A DNA stretch of 64,000 nucleotides from Gp6-AA40 sp963723495 (GCA_963723495.1 CAVRQR010000009.1:620001-684000), one strand, 5' to 3'; positions 18,120 through 27,101 are shown, counted from the stretch's first letter. The notes: a model not told the origin generated them from the sequence alone. Numbers and translations: made by a program.

Positions 18120-19081
18120 TGGACCTCGATTTCGACGGCGTGCGCGTCGAGCGCGGGGAGCGGCTCGTCCTCGGCATCCCGTCACTACGGATCCGAGGTG
18201 GACGGACGACCGCGATCCTCGGTCCGAATGGATCGGGGAAGACCACGTTGTTGCGGCTGATCGCGGGGCTCGAGCGGCCGCACGCCGGACGTGTGAACCG
18301 TAGTGCCCGGCTTCAGCCGGACCAATCAAGCGACTGCATCGTCCCGGACCAGTCAAGCCAATCCATCGCGTACGTTTTTCAAGAGCAGGTCTTTCTCAGG
18401 CGATCCGTTCGCGAGAACCTCGAGCTCGGGCTGCGGTTACGCGGCATCGAGAAAGAACGAAGACGTCACAGAATCGAGGAAGCCGCCGATCGGCTCGGCG
18501 TGGCACATCTGCTCGACCGACGGGCCGACCAGCTCTCAGGTGGTGAAGGACGACGGGTCAGCCTTGCGCGGGCGCTGTGCCTGCAGGCGTCGCTCGTCCT
18601 GCTGGACGAGCCGCTCGAGGGACTGGACGAGCGCACCTATGTGCGTCTGCTCGATGAGTTGCCTCAGCTCCTGGCCGCGTTCGCCGCGACGACACTGCTC
18701 GTGACGCACAACCGTGACGAGGCCTTGCGGCTGGCAGAGGATCTGGTCGTGCTCGTCGAAGGGCGAGTGCACGCTGCAGGCGACAAGCGCGACGTGGTGA
18801 CGAATCCACGGGTGACTGAGGTCGCGGAGGTACTCGGTCATACCGTGCTCGGGGTCAACGGCCGGCGGCTCGCGGTCCCTCCGGGTGGATTGCTGATGGG
18901 ACCGGGCCGGACCGAGTTCTCGATGATCGTCGACAGCGTTCTGGATCTCGTGGACCACCGGGAGATAGCCGGCAGGGTGGGTGACGCGATCGTGCGCGTT
19001 CGCTTGCCGGCTGCGAGCGACACGCCGAAGCCCGGCGAGCGGGTGCTCATCCATGCGAACCAGGCCAGCGAGGTCCGATGA
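18119..19081 (+). CDS. tupC: Tungstate ABC transporter, ATPase with C-terminal oxyanion-binding domain
   Basis: The transporter's ATPase: Walker A GPNGSGKTTLL (residues about 37-47), Q-loop YVFQE, signature QLSGGEGRRVSLARAL, Walker B LVLLDEPLEGLD and H-loop LLVTHN. From about residue 240 a further TOBE/MOP-like domain (TEFSMIVDSVLDLVDHREIA) probably senses oxyanion. Between Walker A and the Q-loop, residues about 61-82 (RSARLQPDQSSDCIVPDQSS) are encoded by a palindromic repeat that replaces the usual variable loop, in frame. At 320 residues it is slightly long for the family because of the TOBE domain. Completes tupABC. Confidence 0.9.
   Translation: MDLDFDGVRVERGERLVLGIPSLRIRGGRTTAILGPNGSGKTTLLRLIAGLERPHAGRVNRSARLQPDQSSDCIVPDQSSQSIAYVFQEQVFLRRSVRENLELGLRLRGIEKERRRHRIEEAADRLGVAHLLDRRADQLSGGEGRRVSLARALCLQASLVLLDEPLEGLDERTYVRLLDELPQLLAAFAATTLLVTHNRDEALRLAEDLVVLVEGRVHAAGDKRDVVTNPRVTEVAEVLGHTVLGVNGRRLAVPPGGLLMGPGRTEFSMIVDSVLDLVDHREIAGRVGDAIVRVRLPAASDTPKPGERVLIHANQASEVR
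18305..18360 (+). repeat. Family E palindrome (CCGGCTTCAGCCGG) inside tupC
   Basis: CCGGCT-TC-AGCCGG at 18307-18320 followed by GTCCCGGACCAGTC. The same core with perfect 9-base arms occurs inside moeA at 38404-38423, and a CGTA-loop relative lies over the fwdA stop at 22543-22560. It is read in frame here without a stop. Confidence 0.75.
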
Positions 19082-19177
19082 GAGTTGCGCTTCGTCCCCC
19101 CACGACTCCCGTCACGGCCGCTGGCACGGCTCGCCGTTTTCAGATAGCATCGAACGCAGGTCGGCTCAAAAGTGCCT

Positions 19178-19525
19178 ATGCCAGAGAGGTTTATCCTCAT
19201 TCCAGGGCGAACCAGCAAACAGGGTTGCGGGGTCAGTGAAGGCAAGTTCGACCAGGCATATCAGCAGGAAATCACGACCTTGCAGGTCGCGCCAGCGGAC
19301 ATGAAACGGATGGGGCTGGCCAACGGCGACCGTGTGCGCGTGACGACCGATAGTGGAAGACACGTTGAGGTTGCCGTGGCCGCCGCCACTGGCGATGAAT
19401 TGCCGCCGGGGTTGTTGTTCATTGCCTACGGCGATCTGTCGAGCCGTTTGATGGACGGCGAAACGCACGGTTCGGGGATGCCGACGAGCAAGGGACTCGA
19501 CGTCACCATGGAGAAACTGGGTTAA
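19178..19525 (+). CDS. fwdD: Formylmethanofuran dehydrogenase subunit D (molybdopterin dinucleotide-binding)
   Basis: A 115-residue beta-barrel protein that in methanogens completes the tungstopterin/molybdopterin site of FwdB. It opens FILIPGRTSKQGCGVSEGKF, has the double-psi barrel segment MGLANGDRVRVTTDSGRHVE, then LPPGLLFIAYGDLSSRLMDG and the highly typical ETHGSGMPTSKGLDV near the end. ATG 19178 is preferred to the GTG two codons earlier. It follows tupC by 96 bases and precedes fwdB by 5. Known bacterial formyltransferase/hydrolase (Fhc) complexes lack this subunit, so its presence points to a redox-active enzyme. Confidence 0.88.
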   Translation: MPERFILIPGRTSKQGCGVSEGKFDQAYQQEITTLQVAPADMKRMGLANGDRVRVTTDSGRHVEVAVAAATGDELPPGLLFIAYGDLSSRLMDGETHGSGMPTSKGLDVTMEKLG

Positions 19526-19530
19526 GCAGT

Positions 19531-20865
19531 ATGGCCACCCCTCCGCTCACCAAGACAGCGCCGGTTGATTCGTCCGTGACCTTGATCCCGGATTCCACGT
19601 GCACGTTCTGCGGGTGCGTGTGTGATGACATCGACATCACCGTCAAAGACAACCACATCACCGACGCCAAGCGCGCCTGCGTGCTCGGCAAGGCGTGGTT
19701 CTACGGGCATCACGCTGACGATCGTCCCAGTTGCCTGATCGATGGCCGCCCGGCATCCGTCGCCGAAGGTGTCGAGCGTGCCGCGCGAATCCTGACGGAC
19801 GCGAAGTATCCGATTGTCTACGGTCTGAGCGACACGACCTCGGAAGCGCAACGCGTGGCTGTGGCGATTGGCGATGCCATCGCGGGCACGGTCGATACGA
19901 CCACCAGCGTGTGTCACGGCCCGTCGGGCATGGCCTTTCAGGGAGTGGGGGAAGTCACGTGCACGCTCGGCGAAATTGCCAATCGGGGTGACCTGATCAT
20001 TTTCTGGGGTGGCAACCCGGCCGAGAGTCATCCCCGCCACTTCTCGAAGTACAGCCTCATGCCGAAGGGCATGTTCGTTCCCAACGGCCGCAAGGATCGC
20101 ACGGCTGTCGGCGTGGATGTTCGCAAGACGAAGACGGCCAAGGCGATGGATCTGTTCTTCCAGATCAAGCCACGCAGCGATTTCGAGGCGCTGTGGACGT
20201 TGCGCGCGCTCGCCAAGGGGATCGAGGTCGATCCGGAGCAGGTGAAGAACGACACCGGCATCGAGCTGTCACGCTGGCAGGACCTGATGGATCGGATGAA
20301 GGCCGCCAAGTTCGGCGTCATCCTGTTCGGCATGGGCCTGACGATGACGCGCGGCAAGCATCTCAATAGCGAAGCGCTGCTGTCTCTGGCGCGCGACATG
20401 AACGCCTACACGCGCTTCGTCGTCAAGCCGATGCGTGGCCACGGGAATGTGACCGGGGCTGACAACGTCGTCACATGGCAGACTGGATATCCGTTCGGTG
20501 TGAACATGACGCGCGGCTACCCGCGGTTCAATCCTGGTGAATACACCTCGTCTGACACACTGGCGCGCGGGGAAGCCGATGCGGCGCTGCTGGTGGCGTG
20601 CGATCCGATGGCGAACTTCAGCCAGCCCGCCCGCGAGCGACTGAAGTCGATCCCGTACGTCGCCCTCGATCCCAAGGACACACCCACGACTCGTTCGGCG
20701 GCGGTGGTGTTCACGACGGCGACCTACGGCATCAACGTGCCGGGCACCGTGTACCGCATGGACGATGTTCCGATCTATCTGCGGCCCGCGCTGACCACAT
20801 CCCATCCGAGCGATTTCGAGGTGCTGTCTGCGATCCATCGCCGTGTGATGGAGCTGAAACGGTAG
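19531..20865 (+). CDS. fwdB: Formylmethanofuran dehydrogenase subunit B (catalytic, W/Mo-pterin and Fe4S4)
   Basis: The redox subunit of Fwd/Fmd, which interconverts CO2 and formate before formyl transfer to methanofuran in FwdA. At 444 residues it is normal. The N-terminal Fe4S4 motif is complete: C24, C27 and C31 in CTFCGCVCDD, and C50 in KRACVLGKAWF. The metal-ligand cysteine lies at 128 in TTTSVCHGPSGMAF, at the place where archaeal FwdB has Cys or Sec. Further conserved parts are LIIFWGGNPAESHPRHFSKY, GVDVRKTKTAKAMDLFFQI and the C-terminal MDDVPIYLRPAL. Methylotroph FhcB, as I recall, has lost these redox residues. The extra C29 is unusual. Confidence 0.9.
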   Translation: MATPPLTKTAPVDSSVTLIPDSTCTFCGCVCDDIDITVKDNHITDAKRACVLGKAWFYGHHADDRPSCLIDGRPASVAEGVERAARILTDAKYPIVYGLSDTTSEAQRVAVAIGDAIAGTVDTTTSVCHGPSGMAFQGVGEVTCTLGEIANRGDLIIFWGGNPAESHPRHFSKYSLMPKGMFVPNGRKDRTAVGVDVRKTKTAKAMDLFFQIKPRSDFEALWTLRALAKGIEVDPEQVKNDTGIELSRWQDLMDRMKAAKFGVILFGMGLTMTRGKHLNSEALLSLARDMNAYTRFVVKPMRGHGNVTGADNVVTWQTGYPFGVNMTRGYPRFNPGEYTSSDTLARGEADAALLVACDPMANFSQPARERLKSIPYVALDPKDTPTTRSAAVVFTTATYGINVPGTVYRMDDVPIYLRPALTTSHPSDFEVLSAIHRRVMELKR

Positions 20866-20886
20866 CGAGCCACCAGTCCGGCCTTC

Positions 20887-22554
20887 ATGAGCAGCGGCTA
20901 TTTCAAGATTGCAGGGGGCACTGTCTACGACCCGATCCACGGCGTCGACGGTGAGCAGCGCGACATCTGGATTCGGGACGGCAAGATCGTCGCTCCACCA
21001 TCTGAGCCCGACGTCCGCCCGGACAGGACATTCGATGCGACCGGCCTTGTCGTCATGCCCGGCGGCGTCGACATGCACTGCCACATCGCCGGCCCGAAGG
21101 TAAACGCCGCTCGCAAGATGCGGCCCGAACAGAAGCGCAAGGCCGAGAAAGTCATCCGCACGCCGAACACGCGCAGCGGAACGATGGGCAGCGTGCCGAG
21201 CACGTTTGCCACCGGATACAAGTACGCAGGTCTTGGCTATACCACCGCCTTCGACGCTGCCATCCCACCGCTTGCCGCGCGCCACGTCCATGAGGAATTC
21301 GAGGACACGCCCTGCATCGACAAGGGCTTCTTCGTGCTCATGGGCAACAACCACTTCGTCATGGAATCGATCCAGCGCAACGAGCCCGAACGGTTGCGTT
21401 CGTTCATCGCGTGGTTGCTGGGTGCGGCGAAAGGCTTCACTCCCAAGGTCGTCAACCCGGGCGGGGTCGAGAACTGGAAACAGCTGCCAAGTGGGAACGT
21501 TCACGGTCTCGACGAAAACGTCGCGCACTTCGGCGTGACCCCGCGTCAGATCATCGAAGGGGTTGCGCGCGCCGTCGACGCGCTCCGGCTGCCGCACTCG
21601 GTTCATATTCACGCCAACAATCTCGGCATGCCGGGGAACTGGCGGACGACGCTCGAGACGATGAAGACGCTCGGCGACTCGCGCGGACACCTGGCGCACA
21701 TCCAGTTTCACAGCTACGGCGGCGGCGAAGGGGACGAGAACACGTTCAACAGCAAAGTCGTGGAGCTCGCCGAGTATGTGAACACCCACCCCAACCTGAC
21801 CGTTGACGTGGGTCAAGTGCTGTTCGGCGAAACGACGACGATGACCGCGGACGGACCGCTCGGTTACTACTTGAGCAACGCGTTCAAGAGCAAGTGGTTC
21901 TCGTCGGATACGGAGATGGAGTCCGGCTGCGGCATCGCGCCGGTCGAGTACAAGAACACGAGCCTGGTTCACTCGCTTCAGTGGGCGATCGGTCTGGAGT
22001 GGTATCTGCTGGCGAAAGATCCGTGGCGTGTGGCGATGAGCACCGACCATCCCAATGGCGGCTCGTTCCTCGCGTATCCGCAGATCATCCAGCTCCTGAT
22101 GGATCGGACCTACCGTCAGGACATGCTCAAGCTGGTGCACCCGGCGGTTCTGGAGCGTTCGACGCTCGCCGATCTCACGAGAGAGTACAGCCTGAGTGAG
22201 ATCTGCATCATCACGCGCAGCGGTCCGGCCAGGATTCTCGGCCTCACCAACAAGGGACATCTGGGCCCGGGCGCAGACGCCGACATCACCGTCTACACGC
22301 CGAACGACGACAAAACGAAGATGTTCGAGCTGCCCCGCATGGTCATCAAGAACGGCACGGTCATCGTCGAGCAGGGTGAGATCCGCGAGCCGCTGACCGG
22401 GAAGTTGTTGTACGTCTTGCCGGAATACGATTCCAGCATCGAGAAGGACATCGCCGACTGGTTCGAGAAGTACTACTCGATCCGATTCCGCAACTATCCT
22501 GTTCCCCTCGACTACCTGCACGAGGCCGAGGAGGTACAGACTGTCCGGCCGTAG
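20887..22554 (+). CDS. fwdA: Formylmethanofuran dehydrogenase/hydrolase subunit A (binuclear metal amidohydrolase)
   Basis: This subunit joins formate with methanofuran to give formylmethanofuran (or the reverse). At 555 residues it is full length. All expected zinc ligands can be placed: H64 and H66 (GGVDMHCHIAG), the carboxylated-lysine candidate K187 (GFTPKVVNPGG), histidines at 240/242 (SVHIHANNLG) and 271/275 (LAHIQFHSYGGG), and D387 (MSTDHPNGGSF). It starts 21 bases after fwdB and its stop lies inside a GTCCGGC-CGTA-GCCGGAC palindrome just before fwdC. Its archaeal counterpart sits at the end of a long tunnel from FwdB. Confidence 0.93.
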   Translation: MSSGYFKIAGGTVYDPIHGVDGEQRDIWIRDGKIVAPPSEPDVRPDRTFDATGLVVMPGGVDMHCHIAGPKVNAARKMRPEQKRKAEKVIRTPNTRSGTMGSVPSTFATGYKYAGLGYTTAFDAAIPPLAARHVHEEFEDTPCIDKGFFVLMGNNHFVMESIQRNEPERLRSFIAWLLGAAKGFTPKVVNPGGVENWKQLPSGNVHGLDENVAHFGVTPRQIIEGVARAVDALRLPHSVHIHANNLGMPGNWRTTLETMKTLGDSRGHLAHIQFHSYGGGEGDENTFNSKVVELAEYVNTHPNLTVDVGQVLFGETTTMTADGPLGYYLSNAFKSKWFSSDTEMESGCGIAPVEYKNTSLVHSLQWAIGLEWYLLAKDPWRVAMSTDHPNGGSFLAYPQIIQLLMDRTYRQDMLKLVHPAVLERSTLADLTREYSLSEICIITRSGPARILGLTNKGHLGPGADADITVYTPNDDKTKMFELPRMVIKNGTVIVEQGEIREPLTGKLLYVLPEYDSSIEKDIADWFEKYYSIRFRNYPVPLDYLHEAEEVQTVRP

Positions 22555-22560
22555 CCGGAC
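22543..22560. repeat. Family E palindrome over the fwdA stop codon
   Basis: GTCCGGC-CGTA-GCCGGAC, perfect 7-base arms. The TAG of fwdA is inside its loop and right arm. It lies between fwdA and fwdC and could be a weak intra-operon hairpin. Confidence 0.65.
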
Positions 22561-22574
22561 CTGGTGACGCCTCG

Positions 22575-23396
22575 ATGCTCTCGCTCCGCTATAAAGCTGA
22601 CACGTCGATCCCGGTCGAAGTCGAGGGCCTCACACCATCGGCCGTCCGTACCCTGTCGCTCGCGGAGATCCAGCGCCTCGAGATTTTTCACGGAAATCGG
22701 AAGGTGCCGCTCGCCGAGTTCTTCGAGGTGAGCGGAGACCCAGGCGACGCCAGGCTCGAGTTCGAGGGCAACCTGGCGGGCGTGCACTGGATCGGCGCGC
22801 ACATGACCGAAGGAGAGATTCATGTGCGTGGTGCCGCCGGCCGCCATGTCGGCAGTGAGATGACGGGCGGCACCATCCACGTGTACGGCAACGCCAGCGA
22901 CTGGGTCGGCGGCGAGATGCACGGCGGTCTCATTCACATCCACGGCAATGCCGGCCACCTCGTGGGCAGCGCCTATCGCGGCAGCGCGACCGGTATGACG
23001 GCCGGGACGATCCTTGTCGATGGCTCCGTCGGCAACGAAGTGGGCCTGACGCTTCGTCGCGGCGTGCTGGCGGTCGGCGGCGCCTGTGGTGACTTCGTTG
23101 GCGCCAACATGATCGCGGGGACGGTGCTCGTCTTCGGCGCGTGCGGCAATCGCCCCGCCGCGGGTATGCGCCGTGGAACAGTCGGCCTGCTGGGCGGCAA
23201 TCCTCCCAACCTTCTCGTTTCGTTCCGCAAGAGCTGCGTGTGCCAGCCGACGTTCCTGCGTCTGATCTTCCGCCGTCTGCAATCACTCGGGTTTACCGTT
23301 CCGAGCGACTGCTGGAATGCGAACTACGGTGTGTATCACGGCGACCATGTGACGGTCGGCCGCGGCGAAATACTGATCCGGGAACCTGACGTCTAA
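22575..23396 (+). CDS. fwdC: Formylmethanofuran dehydrogenase subunit C (GltS/GXGXG beta-helix)
   Basis: A 273-residue structural subunit made of a right-handed beta-helix with the GXGXG repeats shared with the glutamate synthase C-terminus. The repeats run HVRGAAGRHVGSEMTGGTIH, VYGNASDWVGGEMHGGLIHI, HGNAGHLVGSAYRGSATGMT, GSVGNEVGLTLRRGVLAVGG and FGACGNRPAAGMRRGTVGLL. The C-terminal extension (SCVCQPTFLRLIFRRLQSLG and following) is as in FwdC/FhcC. It follows fwdA by 20 bases and ends the D-B-A-C order. No formyltransferase (ftr/fhcD), mch or mtd is found in this window. Confidence 0.92.
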   Translation: MLSLRYKADTSIPVEVEGLTPSAVRTLSLAEIQRLEIFHGNRKVPLAEFFEVSGDPGDARLEFEGNLAGVHWIGAHMTEGEIHVRGAAGRHVGSEMTGGTIHVYGNASDWVGGEMHGGLIHIHGNAGHLVGSAYRGSATGMTAGTILVDGSVGNEVGLTLRRGVLAVGGACGDFVGANMIAGTVLVFGACGNRPAAGMRRGTVGLLGGNPPNLLVSFRKSCVCQPTFLRLIFRRLQSLGFTVPSDCWNANYGVYHGDHVTVGRGEILIREPDV

Positions 23397-23489
23397 CGCG
23401 GCAAGGCCACTGCTCCGATGGACATCCCTCAGTTGCAATATCTCCGATGTGAGAGCGGTACCGCTCACCGATCGCGATCTTCGCGCGGG

Positions 23490-25575
23490 ATGCCTTTCTG
23501 TGTGGTGTGCTTCGTACTGACATTCATCGTGGGAGCGCGCACCCACGCGCAGACACCGACGCCGCCTCCCGCGCCGGATCCCGCACCCACGCAAACTGAC
23601 GAGAGCGTGTTCAAGCTGGGAGAGATCGTCTATGTGCTGGGCCAGGATCCCGGTGCCCCCGGCATTGGTGGCTCGCGTGGTCACACGCGAGCAGCTCCAG
23701 ACATTCGAGCGAACGCGCCTCGACCAGGCCGTGAACATGGTGCCTGGCGTCGTCAGCACCTTCGATGCGAACGGCCGTCGCAACGAATCGGACATCTTCG
23801 TGCGCGGCTTCGGCCGGCAGCAGGTACCGCTCATGGTCGATGGCGTCCGCATCTACCTGCCCGCGGACAACCGCCTTGACTTCGGTCGATTCCTCACGGC
23901 TGACATCGCCGCGATTCAGATCCAGAAGGGTTACGCCTCAGTACTCGATGGCCCCGGTGCGATGGGCGGCGCAATCAACCTCGTCACGATGGAGCCCACA
24001 CAGGAGTTCGCGGCCGAGGGTGGATTGTCCGTCGGTGGCCGCGGCGTCGAAGGCTGGACGGCTCACGCGATCGTCGGGGCGCGTCAGCCGCAGTACTTCG
24101 TGCAAAGCAGCTTTGCCCTCTCGGATCGCGACTCGTGGTCGCTCTCGGGGAACTATGAGCCGACCGGCAATTCACTGCAGCAGAGCGGCGAGCGACTCAG
24201 CTCGGACACCGAGGACTGGCGCGTGAACTTCAAGTTCGGCTACACACCGAATACGACCAACGAGTACACGTTCAACTACACGAAGCAGGCCGGCGAGAAG
24301 GGCGCGCCGCTGAACATCTACAACAATCCTCCTGTGCCGCCGAACAGCTACTGGCGCTGGCCGTGGTGGGATGTGCAGAACACATCGGTGCTGACCACGA
24401 CGCAGCTCGGGCCCACGTCCTACCTGAAGGCGAAGGCGTACTACAACACGTTCTCGAACGGGCTCGATGCCTTCGATGACAGCACCTACACGACACAGTC
24501 AGCGGCCGGGCGCTTTCACAGTCCCTACGACGATCACGCGTACGGGACGTCGGTGGAATTCGGCACGACACCGGTCGAAAGGTACACACTCAAGGGCGCG
24601 TTTCACTATCGGACCGACGTCCACACCGAGCAGCAAACCAGCCGGCCGACGCACCCGACGCTGAGCACGACGGAGCCGTTGCAGGAGCAATCGCAATACA
24701 CATGGTCGCTGGCGATCGAGGACACGCTCCGCGTGACGCCTTCAGTCGATATCGTTGGCGGTCTCAGCTTCGACAAGTACGAGATCACGAACGCCGAGGA
24801 GTACACGGCCGCGGCCGGCAGCTTCGAGTACCCGAAGGGGGGCGCGGATGCCGTGAACTGGCAGGCCGCGGTGCTCTGGCGGCATGCGCGGAGCGGAGAA
24901 TGGCATGCCAGCGTGTCGGATCGTGCGCGCTTCCCTGTAATTTTCGAGCTGTACAGCACGCGTTTCGGCTTCGCGACGCCGAACCCGGGCCTCGGGCCCG
25001 AGCGTGCGACCAATCTCGAACTCGGGTGGACCGGCGACGTCGCCGGACGCGCGAACGTCGCGGCCGCCGTGTTCTACAGCGACGTCCGTGATCTGATTCA
25101 GACCGTCGTGCTGCCCGATACCACGACGCAGACGCAGAACGTCGGCAACGGTAACTTCGCCGGCTTCGAGTTGTCAGTCGATTTTCCGCTTGGGACCGAG
25201 ATGCGCGCCGGGGGGAACTACACGTATACCCACCGCGAGATCACGGATGCCTTGCAGCCCGATCTGCGTCCTACCGGTGTCCCGACGAACAAGGCCTTTC
25301 TGTACGCGACCTGGCAGCCGACGATTCCGTTGCGGATCACACCAAGTCTCGAGCTCGCGGATGACCGCTGGAGCGACATGAATCCAGCGCCCGCTTTTCC
25401 ATACGTCAAGACCGGCTCGTACGCCCTGCTCGATCTCGACGCGACCTACGAGCTCCCGCGCGGGCTCGACGTGAGTGTCGGGTTCAAGAACCTGCTCGAC
25501 GACAACTTCGAGCTGGCGTGGGGCTATCCACAACCTGGGCGGACGTTCTATGTGAAGACGCGGGTGCTGTTCTGA
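23490..25575 (+). CDS. TonB-dependent outer-membrane receptor (one frame break)
   Basis: An outer-membrane active-transport channel. ATG 23490 gives a clean signal peptide (MPFCVVCFVLTFIVGARTHA), then a Pro-rich spacer and FKLGEIVYVLGQ. One extra base near 23675 breaks the frame; the plug resumes VVTREQLQTFERTRLDQAVN, MVPGVVSTFDANGRRNESDI, FVRGFGRQQVPLMVDGVRIY and DGPGAMGGAINLVT. The barrel ends PGRTFYVKTRVLF with the C-terminal aromatic expected for BamA recognition. The plug resembles siderophore/iron receptors (FepA/FhuA type), but the ligand cannot be read from sequence. It directly follows the fwd genes on the same strand, so uptake of a metal, oxyanion chelate or cofactor for them is possible. 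Confidence 0.82.
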
Positions 25576-25780
25576 TCCGGCTTCGGTTGTCGGTGCGATC
25601 TTCGATTCTTGTCGGTGCGATCTTCGACGCTTGTCGAGCTCGCTTCGTCGTCGGTGCGATCACACTGTCGCGTGTCGGTGCGAGTTCTCTAACGCTGGTC
25701 GGTGCGATTCTGAACAAGTTGTTGGTGCGGTCCGGCTTCGCGTGTCGGTGCGAGCTTGATGCTTGTCGGTGCCTGCTCTT

Positions 25781-26035
25781 GGCCAGGCCGGCGATCACTC
25801 ATATTGAGGGAGCGAATCCCTGTGGAGGCGACCGACAGGCTTCGCCTGACCGCGCGAGAAGGCCCTGGGGATCCGCGAGGTTGAGCGCGTTGGCGTCGTA
25901 GCTCGCTGCTCGGATCGCACTCGCGCGACCCGAGCGTCACACGGTCGTGGGCGCCATCGCAGTGCGGTCCGGTCGCCGGAACGGGATTCGCGGACGCAAT
26001 GCGAGTGAGCGACGGCGTTAGCCGAGAATTGTCGG
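25781..26035. repeat. 255-bp direct repeat, copy 1
   Basis: It begins GGCCAGGCCGGCGATCACTC and ends GCGTTAGCCGAGAATTGTCG. Copy 2 at 26148-26402 is almost identical, at a spacing of 367 bases. It is non-coding as far as I can see. Confidence 0.9.
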
Positions 26036-26147
26036 TGCGATTGTCGATTCTTTGGTGTTGTCGGTGCGAGCTCTCTAACGCTGGTCGGTGCGATTCTGAA
26101 CAAGTTGTTGGTGCGGTCCGGCTTGCTGCTTGTCGGTGCGTGCTCTC

Positions 26148-26402
26148 GGCCAGGCCGGCGATCACTCGCATTGAGGGAGCGAATCCCTGTGGAGGCGACC
26201 GACAGGCTTCGCCTGACCGCGCGAGAAGGCCCTGGGGATCCGCGAGGTTGAGCGCGTTGGCGTCGTAGCTCGCTGCTCGGATCGCACTCGCGCGACCCGA
26301 GCGTCACACGGTCGTGGGCGCCATCGCAGTGCGGTCCGGTCGCCGGAACGGGATTCGCGGACGCAATGCGAGTGAGCGACGGCGTTAGCCGAGAATTGTC
26401 GG
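26148..26402. repeat. 255-bp direct repeat, copy 2
   Basis: Same start (GGCCAGGCCGGCGATCACTC) and same end as copy 1, with very few differences, including CATATTG in copy 1 against CGCATTG here. Near identity implies a recent duplication or gene conversion. Confidence 0.9.
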
Positions 26403-26454
26403 TCCGATCACGTCGTGGTCGGTGCGAGCTTGATGCTTGTCGGTGCCTGCTCTT

Positions 26455-26562
26455 GGCCAGGCCGGCGATCACTCGCATTGAAGGAGCGAATCCCTGTGGA
26501 GGCGACCGATAGGCTTCGCCTGACCGCGCGAGAAGGCCCTGGGAATCCGCGAGGTTGAGCTC
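26455..26562. repeat. 255-bp repeat, truncated copy 3
   Basis: About the first 105 bases of the unit, with substitutions (GAAGGAGCG for GAGGGAGCG, GATAGG for GACAGG, GGGAATCC for GGGGATCC). It ends at GCGAGGTTGAG, after which the sequence is unrelated. Confidence 0.85.
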
Positions 26563-26631
26563 GTGGGCATCGCTGCTCGCGCATCGCTCTACTCCTGCCG
26601 CTTGTGTCAAGATCGCGTCAGGAGAAAGTAG

Positions 26632-27033
26632 ATGCGCAATCTGATGATCGGACTGATCCTTGGCGCACTGATCGGCGCAGCGTCCTCGAAGTTGGTCGCG
26701 CAGCGGGCCGCGGACTCCTATCCCGACGCTGTGACTGCGGACCCAAAGCACTACAGGGTGTCGTTCGAGAACGACGTCGTGCGCTTTCTCCGTGTGAACT
26801 ACGGCCCCGGCGAGAAGTCACCGATGCATCGCCATCTTCCCGGTTGCGTCGTCTATCTCACCGACCAGACATTCAACTTCACCGTCCCGGACGGGACATC
26901 GGGGCGTGAGTCTGTCGAAGCCGGCTCACTCGGATGCGGTGACGGGAACGTCCACGCGGCCGAGAATCTCGAGGCCGCCGCCGAATTCATCATCGTCGAG
27001 TTCAAGGACAGGAAGACGTTCCGAAACAAGTAG
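26632..27033 (+). CDS. Cupin-fold protein with N-terminal signal/anchor
   Basis: A 133-residue protein with an N-terminal hydrophobic helix (NLMIGLILGALIGAASSKLV) that is a signal peptide or anchor, followed by a small cupin: YRVSFENDVVRFLRVNYGPG, then EKSPMHRHLPGCVVYLTDQT, in which MHRH is the usual metal-binding pair, and EAGSLGCGDGNVHAAENLEA for the second motif. The function is unknown; such cupins often bind small ligands. ATG 26632 has AGGAGA just upstream. It is followed by the MFS exporter. Confidence 0.8.
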   Translation: MRNLMIGLILGALIGAASSKLVAQRAADSYPDAVTADPKHYRVSFENDVVRFLRVNYGPGEKSPMHRHLPGCVVYLTDQTFNFTVPDGTSGRESVEAGSLGCGDGNVHAAENLEAAAEFIIVEFKDRKTFRNK

Positions 27034-27101
27034 GCGCGCGGCGGAAGAACTTGTGAGGTTCTGCCGCGACGCCATCCTAGCACGCGCCCCGCACCGCCAA
27101 G

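Larger units (their letters stand above)
25585..26454. repeat. Family D arrays: GTCGGTGCGA cores every 21-24 bp
   Basis: At 25585-25780, 26030-26147 and 26396-26454 the core GTCGGTGCGA(T/G) recurs with variable 11-14-base interiors, unit lengths mostly 21-24. The three stretches are separated by copies of the 255-bp repeat. There is no credible gene in the 1,056 bases between 25576 and 26631; long minus-strand open frames exist only because both repeat types lack stops. Confidence 0.8.

Noticed and set aside
20269..22521. A 750-codon open frame on the minus strand across fwdB and fwdA
   Set aside because: It is antisense to clear fwd genes and its peptide is Arg/His-rich with no family features, as expected from GC-rich codon bias.
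25585..26454. Regularly spaced cores with variable interiors, superficially like a CRISPR array
   Set aside because: The conserved part is only about 10 bases and the unit only 21-24, both far too short; interiors are alike between loci; no cas genes are near.
25795..26751. A 318-codon minus-strand frame in the repeat field
   Set aside because: It translates two copies of the 255-bp repeat and word arrays, with internal duplication and no recognisable fold.
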